Source: FLUQ01 sp031551515
GTDB lineage: Bacteria > Desulfobacterota > Desulfovibrionia > Desulfovibrionales > Desulfovibrionaceae
Assembly: GCA_031551515.1 (NCBI GenBank)
Contig: JAVBNL010000032.1
Coordinates: 1-64,000 of the forward strand
DNA length: 64,000 nucleotides
Direction of reading: 5' to 3'
Part shown: positions 34,835 through 42,793 of the stretch, one piece after another
Position numbering within the stretch: position 1 is the first letter of the stretch
Layout: each line of letters opens with the position of its first letter
Notes under the pieces: model-generated
What the model was told of the DNA's origin: nothing
Database searches by the model: none
What the model saw: only the letters and a program-made list of their open reading frames with translations
Translations under genes and position numbers: made by a program

Positions 34835-34948
34835 AGCCGGAACCTCATAAACGCCTCGTTTAGCAGCCTGTGTGCAGGCAGGCATTGCGCCGTTACGGCG
34901 CATCAAATCGCAAAGCAACCATGAAAAAAAGATGCCTTGCGATTCGCG

Positions 34949-35014
34949 TAACCGGCAGGACCGTCACAATACCGGTTAAAGATGGCAAATACGAAGAATA
35001 CCCGGTTTTGTCAA
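34949..35014 (-). promoter_or_regulatory. Probable promoter and 5' hairpin of speA
   Basis: On the minus strand a perfect -35 TTGACA (35009-35014) lies 17 bp from TATTTG (34986-34991). Immediately after the expected start point an inverted repeat TAACCGG-N16-CCGGTTA occupies 34949-34978. It could be an operator or a leader hairpin controlling polyamine synthesis. Confidence 0.5.
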
Positions 35015-35087
35015 TGAATGTCTGGGCTGCGCCAGGGCGCAAAGAAGAGAGGCAAGGCTGTGAGGCGCGGCTGCGAAGAAGGCTCGG

Positions 35088-35549
35088 TTACGCGTCGTCG
35101 TCGGCTTGCCGGTTGGCTTCGGGAAAGCGTGCGGGCAAAGGCGGCAGGGTGTGGCGCGGGTTCTGCTCCAGGGTTTCGGAAGCGAAAAGCCCCGCATTCG
35201 GCACGCCTGCGGTGATTTGCTTCAGCCAGAAGGTGATGCTGCCCCCGGTGGCCAGGTCCGCTTTTGCGGTTTCCGGCGAACGGATCAGGCGCAAAAAGTC
35301 CTGGCCGCTGCCGCCCGGCAAGGCAAGCGGCGTGCCGTCGCTTTTGGGGTGCAGCGTTACCGGGGTGGTGCCGCCGTGAACGCCGATGAAAACAACCCGG
35401 CTGCCCGCGGGCAGGCTGTTCCACCCGGTAGCGGCGGCAGCCGGCTCGGCCGTTGCGCGGTCGCCCGCGTGCATCGTTGAAAGAGGAAAAATCAGCACAA
35501 TGGCAAAAGATATGGTGGCGATCAGGTTGGCATAAAAGAGACGAGACAT
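35088..35549 (-). CDS. Hypothetical secreted protein
   Basis: 153 residues, not recognised. A signal peptide with a hydrophobic core (residues 8-24) ends near HAGD. The mature part is rich in Ala, Gly and Pro with segments such as VVFIGVHGGTTPVTL and GGSITFWLKQI that suggest beta structure. It has no cysteine. Third-position G/C bias supports real coding. It ends 253 bases before the speA start and lies divergent from the exonuclease gene across an AT-rich gap. It was probably made for the periplasm. Confidence 0.65.
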   Translation of the reverse strand: MSRLFYANLIATISFAIVLIFPLSTMHAGDRATAEPAAAATGWNSLPAGSRVVFIGVHGGTTPVTLHPKSDGTPLALPGGSGQDFLRLIRSPETAKADLATGGSITFWLKQITAGVPNAGLFASETLEQNPRHTLPPLPARFPEANRQADDDA

Positions 35550-35813
35550 ATGCTGTACCCGGTTCTGGCTGACGGTTGCCGTGCTTGGTAGCAGCGGATT
35601 TAGAAGAAGCCGTGGCCTCTGTCAAGAAAATGCGGTCTTGATAAAATAAAAAAAATATACTTTTGAATATCAAATTGTTATGATGTCAAAAAAATATACT
35701 GGCAGGCGATTTTACGCTTCTTCCGGTGCGGAGCCGGCGGCGTGAAGAGGTAAGGCGCCTTGAAAGGCATGTGCCGTGGGCTGAAAAGTCTTGCTCCAGA
35801 TCTAGAAAAAATC
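35550..35813. other. AT-rich intergenic region with repeated TATACT element
   Basis: About 260 bases between divergent genes with no supportable coding frame. It holds AT-rich runs near 35640-35700 in which AAAAAATATACT occurs twice (ending near 35661 and 35700); a third TATACT is the exonuclease promoter -10 at 35814-35819. The remainder (35700-35790) has a GC-rich stretch with no clear product. Confidence 0.5.
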
Positions 35814-35819
35814 TATACT
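35791..35819 (+). promoter_or_regulatory. Promoter of the exonuclease gene
   Basis: TTGCTC (35791-35796) and TATACT (35814-35819) with ideal 17-bp spacing. Transcription would start near 35826, about 29 bases before the start codon. Confidence 0.65.
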
Positions 35820-35854
35820 GGAACGAATAATGGCATCGCACAACGGGAATTGTA

Positions 35855-36475
35855 ATGGTCTGTGATCTGGTCGAGTATTGCCGCAGTTTCAGCAAGGAAG
35901 AAGTAAACTCTTTGCCGCTTTTTCGGTATGAGGGGCCTGTTACAGTCGTACGCGACAAAGACGAACTGCGTGACGCTCTGGACTATATGGAAGAAGAGCG
36001 GCTGCTCGGTTTTGACACTGAAAGCCGCCCCTGCTTTCGCAAAGGGGTGATCAACTCTCCTTCTCTTGTGCAGATTGCATGCAGCGACATGGTTTTTTTG
36101 ATTCAGCTGCGCTTTGTGCCCTTGGGCGAAGAATTGGCCGCTCTATTGAGCGACAATTACCGTATCAAGGCCGGGGTGGCCATAGGCGACGACATGCGGC
36201 TGCTTTCCCGGCTTTTCCCTTTTACCGGCGCGGGGCTGGTCGATCTGGGTGAGGTTGCCCGCAGCAAAGGCTTGACCACGCGAGGGCTGCGCACGCTTGC
36301 CGCGAACTTTTTGGGCATACGGGTTTCCAAAAGCGCACAATGCTCCAATTGGGAATTAAGCGATCTGTCGCAGCAGCAGATATCGTATGCGGCGACAGAC
36401 GCCTGGATAAGCCGCCAGGTTTACGAGCGCATGAGCGAGCTGGGTTTTTTCGCGGAACCGGTAATTTCCGTTTGA
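35855..36475 (+). CDS. 3'-5' exonuclease domain protein (DEDDy, RNase D/WRN-like)
   Basis: 206 residues. Exo I motif LGFDTES gives Asp54 and Glu56, a middle acidic motif lies in IGDDMRLL, and Exo III is YAATDAW (Y-x3-D), so this is a DEDDy exonuclease. It has no HRDC domain, unlike full RNase D. It probably trims 3' ends of tRNA or DNA; the substrate is not shown. A good promoter lies upstream. The gene is convergent with gph. Confidence 0.88.
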   Translation: MVCDLVEYCRSFSKEEVNSLPLFRYEGPVTVVRDKDELRDALDYMEEERLLGFDTESRPCFRKGVINSPSLVQIACSDMVFLIQLRFVPLGEELAALLSDNYRIKAGVAIGDDMRLLSRLFPFTGAGLVDLGEVARSKGLTTRGLRTLAANFLGIRVSKSAQCSNWELSDLSQQQISYAATDAWISRQVYERMSELGFFAEPVISV

Positions 36476-36524
36476 AAAAGCTAGGTTGCCTTTCTTCAAG
36501 GGAGAGATCCCTCCCCGGCATTCT

Positions 36525-37178
36525 TTAGATATGATCAAAAAGAGCGAGCGGGTTGCGCAGTAGGATTTGCGCGCCGTTTTCAATCAATTCGCTTTCCGGC
36601 CTGAACCCCCACAACGCGCCCACCGGTACCATGCCCGCAGCTGCGGCTGTGGCCATATCAGTGCGGGTGTCGCCCATAAAAAGCACGGACTTCGGGGATA
36701 CGCCGAGGTTCTGCGCTATTTGCAAAGCCAAAGTGGGGTCCGGTTTGGCTTTGCCGCCAAGAGGGCTGCCCTGAACGGCGAAAAAGCGCGTATCGGGAAA
36801 GAAGTGCCTGACGACGGCCTGCGTGAAGTCGTGGGGTTTGTTGGACAGAACGGCAAGAGGAATGTTCCGGGCGGCAAGCCGCTCAAGCATGGGCATAACC
36901 CCATCGTATATGCGGGTCTTGCGTGCCCAATGCTTGCCGTATTCTTCTTTCGCATACACCACCAATTCTTGAATTACCGTTTCGGACGTGCCCGCCGGCG
37001 CGGCTCGCCGCAACATGTTCTCTATGCCGTCTCCGACGAAATACCGGTAGGGGTCCACAGCATGGGTGGGAAAGCCTTTGGCCGCCAGCGCGGCGTTGGT
37101 GGTATCGGCCAGATCGTCAAGGCTGTCTATCAGCGTACCGTCAAGATCAAAAATAACGGCTGCGGCGTACAGAGGCAT
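36525..37178 (-). CDS. gph: Phosphoglycolate phosphatase (HAD subfamily IA)
   Basis: 217 residues. HAD motif I IFDLDGTLIDSL gives Asp11 and Asp13; motif II is VLSNKP (Ser), motif III the Lys in GKAKPDP, and motif IV FMGDTRTDM. The helical cap after motif I matches subfamily IA. It hydrolyses 2-phosphoglycolate formed for example during DNA repair; related pyrophosphatases (PpaX) cannot be excluded. Confidence 0.85.
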   Translation of the reverse strand: MPLYAAAVIFDLDGTLIDSLDDLADTTNAALAAKGFPTHAVDPYRYFVGDGIENMLRRAAPAGTSETVIQELVVYAKEEYGKHWARKTRIYDGVMPMLERLAARNIPLAVLSNKPHDFTQAVVRHFFPDTRFFAVQGSPLGGKAKPDPTLALQIAQNLGVSPKSVLFMGDTRTDMATAAAAGMVPVGALWGFRPESELIENGAQILLRNPLALFDHI

Positions 37179-37196
37179 TGCTTTCTCCTAAAGAGT

Positions 37197-37231
37197 TAAA
37201 AAAAAGGCCCGGAAACGATGTTTCCGGGCCT
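37197..37231 (-). terminator. Strong terminator of the tolC-like gene
   Basis: 12-bp perfect stem (37205-37216 with 37220-37231), 3-base loop, followed on the minus strand by eight T. It lies 25 bases behind the stop of the outer membrane protein gene and before gph. Confidence 0.92.
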
Positions 37232-37256
37232 GTATACACTCTTTGGCTACAAGAGG

Positions 37257-38735
37257 CTATCTGATTTCGCTGAATTTGGGGATGCGGCCGGGTTCGCCGA
37301 CCTTGCCGCTGTTGGGCGGCATGTAGGAGTTGGCGCCGGTTTTTTCAGCGAGTTTGTCGGTGTCGATGTTCAGGCTGCCCTTGTCGATGCCCATGCAGGT
37401 CAGCAGTTCGCCGCCCAGGGCTTTCAGCCGGTACTGCGCCGCGATTTCGTTCATGCGGGCGGTGACGAGCTGAATGGAAGAGCTGTACAGTTCGTTTTCA
37501 GAGTCGAGCACGTCGAGCAAGGAACGCTGGCCGACGTTGAACTGCTGCAGATACGCGTCACGGGTCTTGGTGTTGTTGTCGACCGCGACGGCGAAGAACT
37601 TGGACTGTTCTTGAGCGGAAACCAGGGAGCTCCAGGTGGAGGCGGTTTCGCGGGCCAGAGTTTCCTGCTGGCTGCTCAGCTGCTGTTTGGCCTGGCGCAT
37701 GCGGGCGGCGTCGCCCTTGACGTTATAGTAGTCATAGAACCCGTTGAACAGGTTCCAGACGCCGCGCAGCATGATCCCGGTACCCCATTCATAGGTCTGG
37801 CTGGACTGGGCCTGCCAAGTGTAAGAGGGGCCGATTTCCAGGTAAATCTGGGGATGGAAGGGCGATTTGTCCAGCTCTTTCTGAGCCTGGGCGGTTCTCA
37901 CGTCCGCTTCCAGCGCTTTGACCTTGGGGTTTTTGATGGTGTCGCCCAGCACGGTTTCCATGCTGGGATAGGGGGATTCCGGAGCATAGGGAGCTTCCAG
38001 GTCGCGGGCTTCTTTGCCGGTCAGGCGCTTATACGCGGCCATGGAAATTTCAAGCGCGGAACGGGTTTCAGCCAAGGAAGCCTGCGCGCGGGCCAAACGA
38101 CCGCGGGTCTGCGTCACGTCGGCGACGCTGGAGGCGCCAAGGCGCTGACGTTCTTCCTGAGAGGCAAGAATATCTTTGTGGTTCTGGACGTTCAGCTCGG
38201 AAAGAGCGACGAGGCGCCGCTGGCGATATACTTCAATGTGGGCGAGCAGGGCGTCAAGGCCGGCCGCTTCGGAGTTGTCCAGCAGGCGGCTGACGGCGGA
38301 GTCGAGGCGGGAGACGCCATACTGATAGCGGCTGTAGGTAGCAAAGCCGTCCCAGATGGTCTGCTGCAACACGATGGAAGCTTCGCCTCTTTCATAAAAA
38401 TCATAATCGTTTTGCTTATACCCATATTGGTTGTGGTTGCGCGTTTCCCTGCTGCTCCATTGTTCGTAGCCCCACCCGGCGCGTGCATCTACGCGGGGCA
38501 ACCAGCCGCTTCTGGCGCGGCTGACGTCGTGAACAGCAGCCTGGCGGTATTCCTGAAATGCTTTGATGTCAGGGTTAAAGTTTACAGTGGACAGAACGGT
38601 GTCCTTCATGCTGCCGGGGGCAGCCGTCGGAGCCGGTTGGCCCGGCTGCTGCGCCGAGGCGAGGGAGCAGAACAGTCCCATAGTCAGCACAATACATACC
38701 GATACTAGCCATTTGGATTTGTGCTTTTTTCGCAT
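37257..38735 (-). CDS. TolC-family outer membrane efflux/secretion protein
   Basis: 492 residues. A signal peptide (basic MRKKHKSKW, hydrophobic core, cleavage after SLASA) precedes two repeated halves of long coiled-coil helices typical of the outer membrane factor family. Conserved segments are GWLPRVDARAGWGYEQ, VADVTQTRGRLARAQ and NVGQRSLLDVLDSENELY. It would form the trimeric outer membrane channel of a type I secretion or drug efflux pump. No partner inner-membrane pump is in the window. The ATG at 38735 has GAGGAAGG upstream; earlier in-frame codons lie before the signal peptide. Confidence 0.88.
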   Translation of the reverse strand: MRKKHKSKWLVSVCIVLTMGLFCSLASAQQPGQPAPTAAPGSMKDTVLSTVNFNPDIKAFQEYRQAAVHDVSRARSGWLPRVDARAGWGYEQWSSRETRNHNQYGYKQNDYDFYERGEASIVLQQTIWDGFATYSRYQYGVSRLDSAVSRLLDNSEAAGLDALLAHIEVYRQRRLVALSELNVQNHKDILASQEERQRLGASSVADVTQTRGRLARAQASLAETRSALEISMAAYKRLTGKEARDLEAPYAPESPYPSMETVLGDTIKNPKVKALEADVRTAQAQKELDKSPFHPQIYLEIGPSYTWQAQSSQTYEWGTGIMLRGVWNLFNGFYDYYNVKGDAARMRQAKQQLSSQQETLARETASTWSSLVSAQEQSKFFAVAVDNNTKTRDAYLQQFNVGQRSLLDVLDSENELYSSSIQLVTARMNEIAAQYRLKALGGELLTCMGIDKGSLNIDTDKLAEKTGANSYMPPNSGKVGEPGRIPKFSEIR

Positions 38736-39226
38736 AGTTCCTTCCTCTAAAAGATACAAAATTTTGCCGCTTGGCGGGCGCAAAACGTATAGGCCTTGTG
38801 AATATACCACCCAGTCCGTGGTGCTTTTCGGGCGTGCCACCTGGGAAGTTTCACAAAGCCGCGACGTTTTGTGTACAACTGCTTTGCAGTACAGGCCTTT
38901 CAGCACCATACACGGCTGCCGCGAGCTTATAGCTTACGCGGCAGGGGGTGTCTGCTTTCGCACACATACAGTTGTAGGTTATGTCCCCCTTGATTGGATG
39001 GGTAGCCTACTTCACGGCACGCGTCAAGATAAAATTTGGCGGAGCCTATTACTTTTATTGAGAAAGCTGGTGGGAATACGCCAGAAGAGGAAGGCTGGAA
39101 GAGAAAAGGGTATTAAATCAGCAGGTTTTTAATATAGACTGGGGCGTCTCTTATGTGCTTTTTTGTATATGCATTGCATTACATTGTGGATAAGAAGAAA
39201 ACAATGAATACTGGATCGTCCTCCGG
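38736..39226. other. Long intergenic region with a GC-rich hairpin
   Basis: About 490 bases with no supportable gene between the TolC-family gene and pyrR. It contains a perfect 8-bp hairpin CTGCCGCG/CGCGGCAG at 38916-38944 with a 13-base loop, and a weaker ACCAC-N7-GTGGT at 38806-38822. From 39030 on it is AT-rich, containing TTAAATC and TTTTTGTATA-type promoter-like bases. A long frame on the plus strand (38563-39132) has no ribosome site or domain and is rejected. A small RNA here is possible. Confidence 0.4.
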
Positions 39227-39267
39227 CAACGCGGCCCGTTTCAGAGGTTGAAAGTCGGGCCGCGTTG
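39227..39267 (-). terminator. Hairpin after pyrR
   Basis: 12-bp perfect stem CAACGCGGCCCG/CGGGCCGCGTTG (39227-39238 with 39256-39267) with a 17-base loop, starting five bases behind the pyrR stop. No T tract follows. Confidence 0.6.
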
Positions 39268-39271
39268 GCGG

Positions 39272-39811
39272 TTACGGACGGGCCAGCAAGCGGACTTCGT
39301 CGCGGCCGTCGCGCTCTGAAACAAGTACGTCGACATGTTCCTGGCGCGCGGTGTTGACGCTGCGGCCTATATAGTCGGCATGAATGGGCAGCTCATGGTG
39401 GCCGCGATCGATCAGAACCAAGAGTTCCACCCGGCGGGGGCGGCCGAAGTCCAGCAATGCTTCCAGAGCGGAGCGGACGGTTCTGGTGGTGAACAGCACG
39501 TCATCGACCAACACCAGATCGCGCCCCTGAATTTCAAAGGCGATATTGGTCGGGCCGACTGACGGGCGCACGCCCACGCTGGTCCAGTCGTCGCGATACA
39601 GGGCGATATCAAGGGCGCCGCACGGCACGGAGCGTTGCAAACGCTCACTGAGAATGCGGGCAAGCCGGGCCGCAAGATCCGCCCCGCGCCGTTGAATGCC
39701 GACCAGGGCAAGATCAGGGGAGTCTCCGCGCTTTTCCAGAATTTGGTAGGCAAGGCGGTCAAGGGTGCGGGCCATTTCATCCGCGGTCATCAGCACGGTA
39801 TAGCGCTCCAT
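39272..39811 (-). CDS. pyrR: Bifunctional pyr operon regulator / uracil phosphoribosyltransferase PyrR
   Basis: 179 residues, type I phosphoribosyltransferase. The PRPP loop LVLVDDVLFTTRTVR lies near residues 95-110; the N-terminal flap with IQRRGADLAARL is also typical. It can make UMP from uracil and PRPP, and in other bacteria binds pyr mRNA leaders to attenuate transcription. The ATG at 39811 (MERYTVLM) has GGAGG seven bases upstream. It is monocistronic here, away from the pyr genes. Confidence 0.9.
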   Translation of the reverse strand: MERYTVLMTADEMARTLDRLAYQILEKRGDSPDLALVGIQRRGADLAARLARILSERLQRSVPCGALDIALYRDDWTSVGVRPSVGPTNIAFEIQGRDLVLVDDVLFTTRTVRSALEALLDFGRPRRVELLVLIDRGHHELPIHADYIGRSVNTARQEHVDVLVSERDGRDEVRLLARP

Positions 39812-39966
39812 AAATCCTCCGGAAAAGGGGTTCATTCTTTTTTACGCGTTTTGCAGCGTGCAGGCAAGAGACATGCCTCGGCCTTTCTTGACTTTTGCTT
39901 CCACCTGCTCATGTCTATAGTACGGAAGACTATAAAGGTATGAACAGCAAACCACGGGGAGGGACA

Positions 39967-40389
39967 ATGGCTTTTACCCAAATTCTGCTGGCCTTTGACG
40001 GTTCGGAGCCCGCGAAGAATGCCTGTAACTATGCCATAGACCTTGCAATCAGGTGCAATGCCGGCATACATGTTGTTCATTGTTATCAGGACATACCGGC
40101 CACTATTGGTGGCCAGGCCAGAGAAGATCTAACCAAGGAGGCTGTTGCTGCGGCCGAGGCGGTCATTGCGGAACCTTGCCGCATGATCAAAGCTTCGGGG
40201 CTGACGTGCCGCAACCATGTCGTGCACGGCGATCCCGCGCAGCAGATACTCAAAACGGCACAGGAGAACAGATGCGATACCATCGTCATGGGCACCAGAG
40301 GGCTGGGCTGCCTTGAAACGATGATGGTGGGCAGCGTCAGCCAGGATGTGCTGCGGTCCTCGCCGGTGCCGGTGTTGTTGACCCATTGA
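39967..40389 (+). CDS. Universal stress protein (UspA family)
   Basis: 140 residues. The N-terminal ILLAFDGSEPAKNA and C-terminal GTRGLGCLETMMVGSVSQ (G-x2-G-x9-G-S) form the ATP-binding site of the ATP-type Usp proteins. Small soluble homodimers of this type respond to starvation or oxidative stress. The start ATG at 39967 is preceded by GGGAGGGACA; an earlier frame start lacks a ribosome site. It is divergent from pyrR. Confidence 0.9.
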   Translation: MAFTQILLAFDGSEPAKNACNYAIDLAIRCNAGIHVVHCYQDIPATIGGQAREDLTKEAVAAAEAVIAEPCRMIKASGLTCRNHVVHGDPAQQILKTAQENRCDTIVMGTRGLGCLETMMVGSVSQDVLRSSPVPVLLTH

Positions 40390-40390
40390 A

Positions 40391-40418
40391 AAACAGCCGG
40401 AGGGGATGCGCCGGCTGT
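40391..40418 (-). terminator. Terminator between usp and the D-amino-acid aldolase-like gene
   Basis: 8-bp stem ACAGCCGG/CCGGCTGT (40393-40400 with 40411-40418), 10-base loop. On the minus strand it is followed by TTTTT, so it ends the M20-yjiHG-aldolase transcript; it also lies just behind the plus-strand usp stop. Confidence 0.75.
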
Positions 40419-40440
40419 GCAAAAATCCTTTGTGCGGGTT

Positions 40441-41553
40441 TCAGACTCCCGCTGATGTGGAGTTGCTGCGGATATCGACGGCGATGATCCGTTCCACGGT
40501 ATCTCCCCGGCAGGCGATGAAATTGCCGGTCAGGTTGGCGCTGGAGCAGGAGTGGTTGGGGATGATCTCAACCGTGTCGCCGACCGCAAGCGCCGCTTCA
40601 GGGTGGACATGGATTTTGCCCACCTCTTCGGACAGGCTGTAGAGCTCAAGATCAGGCCTGCCTTTGATGTGGCCGAAGCCCTTCAGACTGTCGTTGCCGT
40701 GAGCACCCTGGTCAAGCCCCAGGCATTTTGCTCCGGCATCGATGATCGCCCGGTCAGGGGCAGGGCGGGAAACGACGGTGGCCTGTACGGTAAGGGCGCA
40801 GTCTTTTTCCTGCGCGACCCCAAGAGCCATTTGCAGGGCGTCGTAAAAGACGTAGTTGCCGGGGTGGTAGTGCGTGATGTCCGCATCATCCACCGCGTCG
40901 GCAAAGGTCGGGGTACTGCCGGAACCCACGATTTCGCACCGGTACCCGGCGGCGGCAAGGGCCGTTTTGGCCGCCCGCAGACTGTTCTTTTCGTCCGCAA
41001 CATAGCGCGGCACGTCTTCGGGGTTTGAAGCGCCGTAGACGTGGCCGGGGTGGGTAGAGACGCCCTTGAACACCAGATTGGGCATGGCTTTCATTGCAAC
41101 CGCGAAAGCGGCCGCTTGTTCCGGCGCGACGCCGAAGCGGTGCAAACCGCTGTCTATAATAATGGTATATGCGATAGATACGCCGGCCGCTGCCGCAGCA
41201 TTCTGCAAAGGCCGCGCGGAATCGATGCAATCCAGGCGGATGATGAAGGCGCACCGCTTGGCCAGGGAGATAACCCTGTCGATGTTGGCTTTTCCGGCCG
41301 CCGGATACGCGTACATAATATTTTTGACGCCCATGTCGGCCAGTTTTTCACATTCGTCCAGCGTCCCGCACAAAAAGCCGCTTGCTCCGGCCTGTTGTTG
41401 CATACGGGCCGCTTCGGTGCTCTTGTGGGTTTTGGTCATGGGCCAGAGTTGCTTGCCATATTTGTCGCACAGGGCCTGGAACCGGGCTATGTTGCCTTCA
41501 AAGGCGTCCAGATCAACCAAAACGGCAGGGGTGCGCAATTCGTTCTTTTTCAT
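40441..41553 (-). CDS. D-threonine aldolase / D-serine dehydratase-like PLP enzyme
   Basis: 370 residues, fold-type III (alanine racemase N-terminal) barrel plus a D-serine dehydratase-like C-terminal domain. The N-terminal TPAVLVDLDAFEGNI and PMTKTHKS (with the PLP Lys) and the metal-site motif PNHSCSSANL (HxC, near residue 345) fit D-threonine aldolase or D-serine dehydratase families. It should cleave or deaminate D-beta-hydroxy amino acids with PLP and a divalent metal. It ends a four-gene operon with two nucleoside-recognition-type membrane proteins and an M20 amidohydrolase. Confidence 0.85.
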   Translation of the reverse strand: MKKNELRTPAVLVDLDAFEGNIARFQALCDKYGKQLWPMTKTHKSTEAARMQQQAGASGFLCGTLDECEKLADMGVKNIMYAYPAAGKANIDRVISLAKRCAFIIRLDCIDSARPLQNAAAAAGVSIAYTIIIDSGLHRFGVAPEQAAAFAVAMKAMPNLVFKGVSTHPGHVYGASNPEDVPRYVADEKNSLRAAKTALAAAGYRCEIVGSGSTPTFADAVDDADITHYHPGNYVFYDALQMALGVAQEKDCALTVQATVVSRPAPDRAIIDAGAKCLGLDQGAHGNDSLKGFGHIKGRPDLELYSLSEEVGKIHVHPEAALAVGDTVEIIPNHSCSSANLTGNFIACRGDTVERIIAVDIRSNSTSAGV

Positions 41554-41618
41554 GAGCGTTCTTCCGGCGTTTCACCCGGCCCTTGCTTTGCGGCAAAGGC
41601 CGGGCGGTGAGGCGGAAC

Positions 41619-42092
41619 TTAGATGAAGAGCATGAACAGGCGCATCAGCCACATGGCGATGAACCCGTTGATGATGCAGATCAGGATATGCCAGCCCCAG
41701 TATCTGCGGTTGGCGTCGGCCGTGCCCAGGCAGCGGCCAAGGTATTGGATGAGCGAACCCATCAGCATGATGGCCGGGGCCAGCACGGTGGCGTCGACGC
41801 CGGAAATTTTACCGGCGCTCATCAGCCCTGCGGTAACGCCGACGGCGCCGCCCATGGACATGAAGGCGGCGCAGAGCACCACCAGAGCTTCGCCCGGCAA
41901 GCCCCACAACGCCATAATAGGCGCGGCCACCTTGCCGATGATGCCGAGCAGGTGAGTGATGTTCAGTATCTGGATAATAACAAAGGCCATAACCACGTTG
42001 GGCAGCATGCTGCCCGTGCCGATGTTCCAGCCTTGCTTGGCGCCTTCAACAAAGAGATCAAGAGCGTTTTTTTTGCCAACTGCTTGTGCCAT
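41619..42092 (-). CDS. yjiG: YjiG-like membrane protein (nucleoside recognition/GATE-type)
   Basis: 157 residues with about four membrane helices. The segment GAVGVTAGLMSAGKISGVDATVLAPAI is characteristic of YjiG-type proteins. With YjiH it is believed to form a split transporter. AAGGAG lies before the ATG, 10 bases after the yjiH stop. In E. coli yjiG and yjiH sit next to iadA, an isoaspartyl dipeptidase gene; here an M20 amidohydrolase takes that place. Confidence 0.8.
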   Translation of the reverse strand: MAQAVGKKNALDLFVEGAKQGWNIGTGSMLPNVVMAFVIIQILNITHLLGIIGKVAAPIMALWGLPGEALVVLCAAFMSMGGAVGVTAGLMSAGKISGVDATVLAPAIMLMGSLIQYLGRCLGTADANRRYWGWHILICIINGFIAMWLMRLFMLFI

Positions 42093-42102
42093 GGTCGACT
42101 CC

Positions 42103-42750
42103 TTAAGCGCTAGGCGCGGTTGCTTTTTTGTCCATGGCCAGAATCACGCGCATAAGCGTGACCCCGATGCCCTTGCAAATGAAGATGACCACCAGCGGCA
42201 GCACGATGGGCGCCGTGAACACGGCGAACAGGGCGGCGATGGAAGAGAAGTAGTTGGTGATCGTGCCGTCACCGCTGAGCTGCAGCATGCAGAAGAGCGT
42301 ACGCTCTTTGTCGGTGATATGGCCCGAGTCATAGAGTTCTTTGGTCATGCCCGCCGCGCCGTCGGTGCTCTGCAAGCTGGTGATGAAAGCCAGACCGCAG
42401 ATGCCGGGGATGCCGAGCAGGGGCTTGAACAGGGGAGAAATGAGTTTTTCCGCCGCGGCAAGGCCGCCGTAACCATCGACGATGCGCACAACGCCAAGGG
42501 CCAGAATGACCGCGGGCATCAGGCCGATGGCGAACAGAAAGCCCGCGCGGGCGCCGACGCCGCCACTGCCCTGAAAGTTGCCTTTCGCGCCGGAAATGGT
42601 GCCGAAAGCGCCGTTCAACGTATTGAAGTCCAGCGCCTTCAGCGGCGCCCATTGGCCGCTCATATTGGTCAACAGGCCGGAAAACATGACGATGGCCAAG
42701 AGAAGGAGAACGTAACTCAACCAGGTGACTTTGGGTTGTTCTGCGCTCAT
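42103..42750 (-). CDS. yjiH: YjiH-like membrane protein (nucleoside recognition domain)
   Basis: 215 residues, about six membrane segments. The N-terminal half resembles YjiH, with VTWLSYVLLLLAIVMFSGL as first helix and GICGLAFITSLQSTDGAAGMTKELY in the middle. It presumably forms one half of a transporter with YjiG. AAGGAATG precedes the start. The substrate is unknown; the flanking amidohydrolase suggests a peptide or N-acyl amino acid. Confidence 0.8.
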   Translation of the reverse strand: MSAEQPKVTWLSYVLLLLAIVMFSGLLTNMSGQWAPLKALDFNTLNGAFGTISGAKGNFQGSGGVGARAGFLFAIGLMPAVILALGVVRIVDGYGGLAAAEKLISPLFKPLLGIPGICGLAFITSLQSTDGAAGMTKELYDSGHITDKERTLFCMLQLSGDGTITNYFSSIAALFAVFTAPIVLPLVVIFICKGIGVTLMRVILAMDKKATAPSA

Positions 42751-42793
42751 AACATTCCTTTATGAGTGGTTAAGGGTTGTGAACAGGGGGTCT

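Noticed and set aside
34870..35379. 169-codon frame on the plus strand across the speA leader
   Set aside because: It covers a promoter (35014-34986) and the antisense of the secreted protein; Arg/Ser/Cys-rich without any motif.
37218..38708. 496-codon open frame on the plus strand
   Set aside because: It lies opposite the TolC-family gene. The sequence is Gly/Val/Phe/Gln-rich without a domain, and it starts inside the terminator; it is a mirror frame of GC-rich coding DNA.
38806..38822. ACCAC-N7-GTGGT as an operator of the TolC-family gene
   Set aside because: Five-base arms are too short to stand out by chance, and no promoter could be placed around it.
38563..39132. 189-codon frame on the plus strand crossing the tolC-like start and the gap behind it
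   Set aside because: No ribosome site, no domain, odd amino-acid composition, and its first third overlaps the signal peptide of the TolC-family gene.
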